Source of the DNA: CAWKDC01 sp964383495
Lineage (GTDB): Bacteria; Pseudomonadota; Gammaproteobacteria; JABCZS01
Reading direction: 5' to 3'
Assembly: GCA_964383495.1 (NCBI GenBank)
Contig: CAYLHG010000001.1
Coordinates: forward strand, 62,001 to 126,000
DNA length: 64,000 nt
Part shown: positions 61,305 through 64,000 of the stretch, piece after piece
Position numbering within the stretch: position 1 is the stretch's first letter
How the letters are laid out: the number at the start of each line of letters is the position of its first letter
Position numbers and translations under genes: made by a program
Notes under the pieces: model-generated
What the model was told of the DNA's origin: nothing
Databases searched by the model: none
Seen by the model: only the letters and a program-made list of their open reading frames with translations

Positions 61305-62720
61305 TTGTTAGCACTTATCTTTTTCATTCAACATGGAGAGAGCCAGCTGCGACGCGTCCAAAAAAGTGGGGTGTTGGTTGCTGTTACTCGAGCAACACCG
61401 CTGGCTCATTTTACACAGCAGCGAGACCCCGATCATTTTGAGCGCCGTTTAACAGCCTTATTTGCGCGCCACTTAGGTGTCAAAAGTAGAATGACCTACG
61501 CTACCAGCGTTTCAGAATTACTCAGTGATTTGAATTTTGATTTTGCAGATATTGCAGCAGCTGGTTTAACCGCTAATGTAGAACGCACGCCCCCCATTCG
61601 GTACAGTCAACCTTATTTAACTGCGGAAGAGGTTGTCGTTTACTTGTCAGGCAATGATAAACCCACCACTTTCCAAAGTCTGGAAAATAAGCAAATTGTT
61701 GTGCCTGCAGACAGCAGCTACGAGGCAACATTACGCGCAAAACAATCAGAGTATCCTCATTTAACATTTAAGACAGAAAATACCGATGCGTTAACTTTAC
61801 TGGATCAAGTGGCAAAAGGTGAAATTCAATACACAATGGCAGATTCACTTGAATTAGCGGCATATCAACAATATTCCCCTCATTTGCGCGTGGGGTTTAA
61901 AGCGATTGGTGAACAACCTATTGCTTGGGGGTTTAAGCCCCTCACTTATTATCCGGGCTTATATACTTTGATAGAATATTTAAAAAAATTTGATGTCTAT
62001 GTATCATTACTCAATAAAATACAATCACGATTAAAAAAAGACGATAGTCTTGTGAATGCAGCCAATCGTTTTTTTGATACGATTGAAAAAACGGGGGAAC
62101 TCGATTGGCTCGTGGATATTTATTATACTTATTTACAAAATTTTGATTTTGTCGATACGGATACTTTTCATCGCCGTGTTGAAAGCACATTGCCTTTATA
62201 TGAATCTGTTTTTAAAGCGGCCGCCAGTGATACATTTGATTGGGTGTTGCTTGCCGCGCTCGCTTACCAAGAATCCCACTGGAATCCTAACGCACGTTCC
62301 CCCACGGGCGTGCGAGGCATTATGATGATGACGATGGCAGCTGCGAAAGAAGTTAATTTACAGAACCGCCTTGATCCCGTGGAAAGCATCCACGCAGGCG
62401 CCCAATACCTCAAAAACATTTACGATAAATTGCCAACCGAAATTACCGGGCGCGACCGTCTTTGGATTGCATTGGCTGCTTACAACATCGGGCCAGCACA
62501 TATTACCGACGTGCGAAAATGGGTGAGTTCCGCTAAAGGCGACCCTAACCGTTGGCAAGATATTCGTGAATGGTTGCCTAAAAAAACACAAGCGACATGG
62601 TATCGAACATCTAAAAGCGGTTACGCGCGCGGTAATGAAGCGGTTAAATATGTTGAAAATATCCGGACGTACTACGATATATTGCAAGCGTTAATGCTGA
62701 AAAAGAAGTTAGAAAATTGA
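61305..62720 (+). CDS. mltF: Membrane-bound lytic murein transglycosylase F
   Basis: A two-domain lytic transglycosylase. The N-terminal part is like a periplasmic amino-acid-binding protein (GVLVAVTRATPLAHF, FDFADIAAAGLTAN). The C-terminal part is the SLT catalytic domain with the acid Glu in LAALAYQESHWNPNARSPTG, then IMMMTMAAAKEV and LWIALAAYNIGPAHI. The first usable start is TTG 61305, which cuts the signal peptide; the frame is open from 61242 and reads RHFQSTPSYARAF ahead of the hydrophobic core. AUA 61251 after GGAG, or an indel near the start, would explain this. No frame break in the rest. Confidence 0.9.
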   Translation: MLALIFFIQHGESQLRRVQKSGVLVAVTRATPLAHFTQQRDPDHFERRLTALFARHLGVKSRMTYATSVSELLSDLNFDFADIAAAGLTANVERTPPIRYSQPYLTAEEVVVYLSGNDKPTTFQSLENKQIVVPADSSYEATLRAKQSEYPHLTFKTENTDALTLLDQVAKGEIQYTMADSLELAAYQQYSPHLRVGFKAIGEQPIAWGFKPLTYYPGLYTLIEYLKKFDVYVSLLNKIQSRLKKDDSLVNAANRFFDTIEKTGELDWLVDIYYTYLQNFDFVDTDTFHRRVESTLPLYESVFKAAASDTFDWVLLAALAYQESHWNPNARSPTGVRGIMMMTMAAAKEVNLQNRLDPVESIHAGAQYLKNIYDKLPTEITGRDRLWIALAAYNIGPAHITDVRKWVSSAKGDPNRWQDIREWLPKKTQATWYRTSKSGYARGNEAVKYVENIRTYYDILQALMLKKKLEN

Positions 62721-62800
62721 ATTATAAAATTTCTGTTGACACTCTACCAGCCACTCCATAAACTATCATCGTTCCGGGGTCAACGGTGAGTGCTGATAAT

Positions 62801-64000
62801 ATGAACAATAATACCTATCAACAGCCTCGCCAAAACTCCTATCCTAACTTCTGGGACGCCTTGATTTTTATCCCTATTTTTGCTTTCTTGGCCTTGCTAG
62901 CTACCGCTGCAAGCCAAATGTCTGTCCCCTATCAGATTGGGGATGTTCTGCCTATCAGCCTAGATCCTAGCGCTCTCCCCCACTATGCCGTTCGCACCGT
63001 CTTACGCATGTTTATTGCATTATTCTTCTCATTATTATTCAGCATTATTTTTGCAAGCTTGGCGGCCAAATCCAAAAAAGCTGAGTCGGTGATTATCCCT
63101 GCGGTTGATATTTTACAATCTGTTCCTATTTTAGGGTTTTTATCGATCAGCATTGTCGGGTTTATCTATTTATTTCCAGGCAGTTTATTAGGCCCAGAAT
63201 GTGCTGCTATTTTTGCGATTTTCACCTCTCAAGCATGGAACATGATGCTGAGTATGTACAATTCATTCAAAACTGTGCCCGCTGACCTGCGCGAAACAGC
63301 TGATATTTTAGGGTTATCCGCATGGCAACGTTTTTGGCGCTTAGAAATGCCCTTTGCCATGCCAGGATTAATATGGAATATGATGATTTCCATGTCGGGC
63401 GGCTGGTTTTTTTTAGTCGCTTCAGAGGCCATTTCCGTCACCAATCAACATATCTTGTTACCGGGCGTGGGGTCATATATTGCTGTAGCCATTGATCAAG
63501 CAAATGTTGCAGCAGTAGGTTATGCAATTTTTTGCATGCTGATTGTGATTGTGTTATATGATCAATTATTATTTCGTCCGCTCCTCGCATGGTCCTATAA
63601 ATTTCGCGCCGATCCTAATTTAGAAACGCTTCCCTCCAGCTGGTTACTTTCCTTATTGCAACGCACACGTTTTATTTCGCAATTACGTTTCCACTGGAAT
63701 AGGGCTATTGAAAAAATGATCAATAGCCGTTGGTTTATTTCACGCCCTGTGCATACTGTCACCACACAAAAAAACGCAGGCCCTCATGATATTATCTGGT
63801 TTATTCTATTAAGCATAGTGATTATTGCTTCTCTGTTTATCTCAGTGCAATTTATTTTGCAAAGTATTACGTTAGCAGAAATGAGTGAAGTGTTTATTTT
63901 AGGCGCTATCACTGCTTTCAAAATCATGGTACTAATTTTATTAGTGTCATTTATATGGGTTCCTATAGGAGTATGGATTGGCATGCGGCCACGCGTTGCT
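62801..64000 (+). CDS. ABC transporter permease, NitT/TauT-like, double-length, cut by window edge
   Basis: Four hundred codons are open from ATG 62801 to the window edge. The protein has an N-terminal cytoplasmic segment followed by many membrane helices. The permease EAA-type loop is seen at ETADILGLSAWQRFWRLEMP, where the ATPase docks. A second set of helices starts near residue 325 (IIWFILLSIVIIASLFISV), so two permease halves are fused in one chain, as in some nitrate/sulfonate/bicarbonate-type transporters. The ATPase and binding protein are beyond the window. It is downstream of mltF with a separate start; no strong ribosome site is seen. The substrate cannot be inferred. Confidence 0.85.
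   Translation, partial: MNNNTYQQPRQNSYPNFWDALIFIPIFAFLALLATAASQMSVPYQIGDVLPISLDPSALPHYAVRTVLRMFIALFFSLLFSIIFASLAAKSKKAESVIIPAVDILQSVPILGFLSISIVGFIYLFPGSLLGPECAAIFAIFTSQAWNMMLSMYNSFKTVPADLRETADILGLSAWQRFWRLEMPFAMPGLIWNMMISMSGGWFFLVASEAISVTNQHILLPGVGSYIAVAIDQANVAAVGYAIFCMLIVIVLYDQLLFRPLLAWSYKFRADPNLETLPSSWLLSLLQRTRFISQLRFHWNRAIEKMINSRWFISRPVHTVTTQKNAGPHDIIWFILLSIVIIASLFISVQFILQSITLAEMSEVFILGAITAFKIMVLILLVSFIWVPIGVWIGMRPRVA

Noticed and set aside
61235..61441. Plus-strand 68-codon frame with a strong ribosome site
   Set aside because: It overlaps mltF in another frame and has no protein-like pattern; the ribosome site more likely belongs to mltF or a disrupted start.

Overview
The window looks like a chromosomal segment of an intracellular, amoeba- or arthropod-associated gammaproteobacterium of the Legionellales (Coxiellaceae/Berkiella-like). 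This is an inference. It rests on the gene order aspS-yebC-ruvC-ruvA-ruvB-tolQRAB-pal-cpoB, purN-purM-DUF2066-hda and metG-rsxB-nth, on an IcmD/DotP-like Dot/Icm-type small membrane protein, on a Coxiella P1/OprP-like porin, and on several very large proteins with eukaryote-like domains. No rRNA, CRISPR array, intact insertion sequence or integrase was seen.

Positions 1-14,965 form an AT-rich accessory region. It holds a partial unknown gene, a tandem hairpin repeat, a 1,068-residue protein joining a ParA-type ATPase to an OTU-like cysteine protease, an Upf1/Sen1-like SF1 helicase with TPR repeats, a divergently transcribed TIR protein, and a 1,365-residue ankyrin/WD-like/LRR protein. The last three lie between an intact tRNA-Lys (14966-15038) and a degenerate copy of a tRNA-Lys 3' half (4256-4299). 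The copy is in the orientation expected if a genomic island had inserted at the tRNA 3' end.

Positions 15,118-26,499 are conserved housekeeping: queE, the complete Tol-Pal system with cpoB, the RuvABC Holliday-junction system, yebC, aspS, an acylphosphatase and a WrbA-like flavoprotein. Positions 26,563-29,402 hold a low-complexity lipoprotein, a transposase remnant, several hairpins and two paralogous four-helix membrane proteins with almost the same promoter.

Positions 29,468-52,747 are mostly core: purine genes, hda, dcd, apbC, metG, rsxB, nth, an acyl-CoA dehydrogenase, a flavin reductase, pyrC, ampG, sdaA, an NMN-adenylyltransferase-like protein, mlaA, a porin, rluB, scpB, scpA, trpS, yciB and a BolA-family gene. 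An IcmD-like gene ends the yciB-bolA operon. A 1,144-residue effector-like protein with poly-serine linkers follows at 53,255-56,689. After it come a secreted protein, purL, mltF (with an odd start) and a truncated ABC permease at the right edge.

Throughout the core, short palindromes built on a GGGCGCAT...ATGCGCCC core sit just past stop codons or between genes. They form an interspersed repeat family that probably acts as transcript ends. The large proteins share Ser/Asn-rich linkers, eukaryote-like folds and AT-rich coding sequence, so I read them as candidate host-directed effectors or, for the helicase-TIR pair, a possible defence module. The sequence alone does not settle which.
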